NCBI GenBank assembly: GCA_947457715.1
Contig: CANGXK010000146.1
Span: forward strand, 1-6,920
Direction: 5' to 3'
DNA from: Gemmatimonadota bacterium
Lineage (GTDB): Bacteria; Gemmatimonadota; Gemmatimonadetes; Gemmatimonadales; Gemmatimonadaceae
DNA length: 6,920 nucleotides
In this document: positions 5,340-6,920 of the stretch, piece after piece
Position numbering within the stretch: position 1 is the stretch's first letter
Layout of the letters: every line of letters begins with the position of its first letter
Translations under genes and position numbers: made by a program
Notes under the pieces: generated by a model
What the model saw: the letters and a program-made list of their open reading frames with translations, nothing else
What the model was told of the DNA's origin: nothing
The model's database searches: none

Positions 5340-6503
5340 GTGCCGCATGTAAGACGTCTGGCCCGCCGGGTCCTCCGTTTCTTCGAACCGGTTGTCGGTG
5401 CCGCACGCGCCGGGGTTCAGTATTGTCGCGCACCGCTGCCGCGCGGGCAGTATGTCGCGCTGTCGACGCGGCCGGTCGTTCTCCTCGTGTATGACTTCGC
5501 CATCAATCATCCGAGAGCCTCTTTTCTACAACTGCTTGCCCGTCTTGTCCCCTGGCGCCCCCACGTCTACTACGTCACGTCGTGGTACGTCCACCCCGGG
5601 GACCTGAACCGACATCTGGCGAACCTGCGCCGGATCGAACGGGCCTGCCCGGGGTGCACTGTGACCGTTATCGGACAGACGGCCGCGGAGACGGCCCTGT
5701 TCACCATGCGGGGCCTCGATGCGCTGTTCTGCAATCAGAACGCCTTCGCGGACGAGCGGATCTACCGACCCCTCCCGGACATCGGGAAGCGCTTCATGGC
5801 GGTGTACGATGCCAAGCTGGCGTCGTACAAGCGCCACGCACTCGCCCGCCAGGTCGGCGGTCTGGCTCTGATGGGTTATCAGGACCTGGGCATCATGGAA
5901 GCCGCCTATGCAGCAGCAACCCTTCGTGACTTCGGGGATGTCCACTGGTTCAACGATCCCCGCCGCTCTCCCGATCAGTGGCAACTGCGCGATGCGGATA
6001 TCAATACCGCCTACAACCAGTGCCGTGTCGGTCTCTGCCTGTCGGCGGTCGAGGGAGCTATGTGGACCAGCATCCAGTACCTACTCGCCGGACTTCCGGT
6101 CGTTACCACACCCAGCATGGGTGGCCGGGACGAGTTCTTCGCGGCCCCCTACGTCAGGGTCGTCGAGCCCACGGCGGAGGCCGTTGCCGATGGGGTCGCA
6201 CAATCCGCGAGACTCGAACTGGATCCAGCGACCATCCGGCGGCTGACGCTTGAGCGGATGCAGACGCACCGCGAGCGGTTCTTCGCACATGTGCAGAAAC
6301 GCTTCCTGGCTGCCGGGGAAGACCGGCACTTCGCCGCTGAATGGCGTGGAGTCATCCCCCATCGCCTGACCGACACCACGCTGGTGGGGAATGACCGGAA
6401 GGCCGCCATCGCGACCCATGACCGGGGGATTCTCGCCGCCGCGGTCACCCACGCGCATCCACGAACGCCAGCACCCGCACCAGCACGAAGCGAACCGCCT
6501 TGA
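5340..6503 (+). CDS. Glycosyltransferase, GT4-like (GT-B fold)
   Basis: This 387-residue protein carries the C-terminal donor-binding pattern of GT-B glycosyltransferases: CLSAVEGAMWTSIQYLLAGL at 233-252, VVTTPSMGGRDEFF at 254-267, then VVEPTAEAVADGV at 274-286. It probably transfers a sugar from a nucleotide donor to a cell-surface glycan or lipid. The N-terminal half is less typical; residues 1-14 are strongly basic. GTG 5340 is the only start after in-frame TAG 5193, with a G-rich but imperfect ribosome site. Two things are odd. Glu238 is followed eight residues later by Gln246 rather than Glu, so the usual E-x7-E pair is E-x7-Q. Valine codons are 19 GTC, 6 GTT, 5 GTG and 1 GTA, whereas the thioesterase plus lipoprotein genes use GTG in 21 of 29, which suggests a foreign origin. 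The last 20 or so residues (Ala/Pro/His-rich) overlap the end of the convergent hydrolase gene. Acceptor and sugar are unknown. Confidence 0.8.
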   Translation: MPHVRRLARRVLRFFEPVVGAARAGVQYCRAPLPRGQYVALSTRPVVLLVYDFAINHPRASFLQLLARLVPWRPHVYYVTSWYVHPGDLNRHLANLRRIERACPGCTVTVIGQTAAETALFTMRGLDALFCNQNAFADERIYRPLPDIGKRFMAVYDAKLASYKRHALARQVGGLALMGYQDLGIMEAAYAAATLRDFGDVHWFNDPRRSPDQWQLRDADINTAYNQCRVGLCLSAVEGAMWTSIQYLLAGLPVVTTPSMGGRDEFFAAPYVRVVEPTAEAVADGVAQSARLELDPATIRRLTLERMQTHRERFFAHVQKRFLAAGEDRHFAAEWRGVIPHRLTDTTLVGNDRKAAIATHDRGILAAAVTHAHPRTPAPAPARSEPP

Positions 6504-6920
6504 GCAGCCAGCGCACCGGACGTGCGCGCGTCCGGCGCTGTGGCATGCGGAGCCGCGGCGTGAATGGCGGCAGCGGACGCCCCAATTCACGGGGCGGTCG
6601 TGGATCCGTTCGCGCATACAGGTCGCGGATGGTCGCTTCGGCGGGCCGCTCGTACGGGCAGTAGCGCAACTCCGGGGCCGAGGAGAGCTGTGCCGGCCAG
6701 TTCCACAGCGCATACCCGCTGACGAATCCGGAGGGCTCGCAGGCGGCGAACAGGGCTTCGAAGTACCGCCGCTGATCGTCGTCGGAGCGCTCGCCCGGAT
6801 CGTCGTGCTTGCCCGGTCGGGAGATCGCCCCTGCCACGTTGCGGCATCCCACCTCCAAAAACACGAAGGGTTTCTGGAAGCGGTGTACCACCCGTTCGAT
6901 GCGCGGCATCTCCTGCGCCC
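6445..6920 (-). CDS. Glycoside hydrolase, GH113-like TIM barrel, C-terminal part
   Basis: The frame is open to the right edge, so this is the 3' part (about 158 residues) of a longer gene. ATG 6909 is probably internal: AGGAG abuts it with no spacing, and the frame runs on upstream as Ala-Gln-Glu. KPFVFLEVGCRN resembles the last barrel strands of GH113 beta-mannanase-like enzymes ('KPVLFTEVGY'), in which the glutamate is the candidate nucleophile. SGYALWNW, a tryptophan-rich strand, and then a PAEATIRDLYA helix close the barrel, as in that family. The last 50 residues are proline- and arginine-rich and end in a basic, hydrophobic stretch (WLLKAVRFVLVRVLAFV), which is unusual for the family. 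Codon use (mainly GTG for valine) matches the rest of the window. The 3' end overlaps the convergent glycosyltransferase gene by 59 bp. Family assignment is by memory of the pattern; another TIM-barrel glycosidase is possible. Confidence 0.65.
   Translation of the reverse strand, partial: AQEMPRIERVVHRFQKPFVFLEVGCRNVAGAISRPGKHDDPGERSDDDQRRYFEALFAACEPSGFVSGYALWNWPAQLSSAPELRYCPYERPAEATIRDLYARTDPRPPRELGRPLPPFTPRLRMPQRRTRARPVRWLLKAVRFVLVRVLAFVDARG

Noticed and set aside
6081..6713. Minus-strand open frame of 210 codons crossing the glycosyltransferase end
   Set aside because: It conflicts with both the transferase and the hydrolase frames, each of which has family motifs; its Cys/Arg/Ser-rich product is unlike either.

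Overview
The window is a GC-rich, gene-dense bacterial chromosomal segment with eight protein-coding genes (two cut by the window edges) and no RNA gene, CRISPR array or insertion sequence that I can see. Base composition, the strong G/C third-position bias, a Sec-exported serine hydrolase and a small lipoprotein with a carboxypeptidase-regulatory-like fold suggest a Gram-negative high-GC organism. Gemmatimonadota is my best guess and a high-GC pseudomonadote the alternative, but no marker gene here settles it.

Left part (1-3130). The 3' end of a probable family-10-like glycosyl hydrolase (GHL10) runs rightward and meets a leftward two-gene operon. That operon reads, in transcription order, a P-loop ATPase of unknown function and then a KgtP-type alpha-ketoglutarate/proton symporter. 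The two genes overlap by four bases (GTGA), and a perfect six-base Shine-Dalgarno match lies inside the last codons of the ATPase gene, so translation is probably coupled. A hot-dog acyl-CoA thioesterase gene diverges from this operon across a 47-bp gap.

Middle part (3131-5030). A secreted beta-lactamase-fold serine hydrolase (SxxK, YxN and HGG motifs all present) lies leftward, convergent with the thioesterase gene. A short lipoprotein gene diverges from it. Both convergent gaps in the left and middle parts carry the same small hairpin motif, CGGY-GTGA-GCCG.

Right part (5031-6920). A 309-bp gap with small repeats and inverted repeats precedes a glycosyltransferase gene (GT4-like C-terminal donor-binding region). 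Its codon usage is clearly unlike that of its neighbours (GTC rather than GTG for valine), so it may have been acquired by transfer. Its 3' end overlaps by 59 bp the 3' end of a convergent, truncated glycoside hydrolase gene (GH113-like), whose own codon usage matches the rest of the window.

I see no clearly new multi-gene system. The points most worth following are the coupled ATPase-KgtP pair, the foreign-looking glycosyltransferase with its overlapping tail, and the repeated GTGA-loop hairpin at convergent gene ends.
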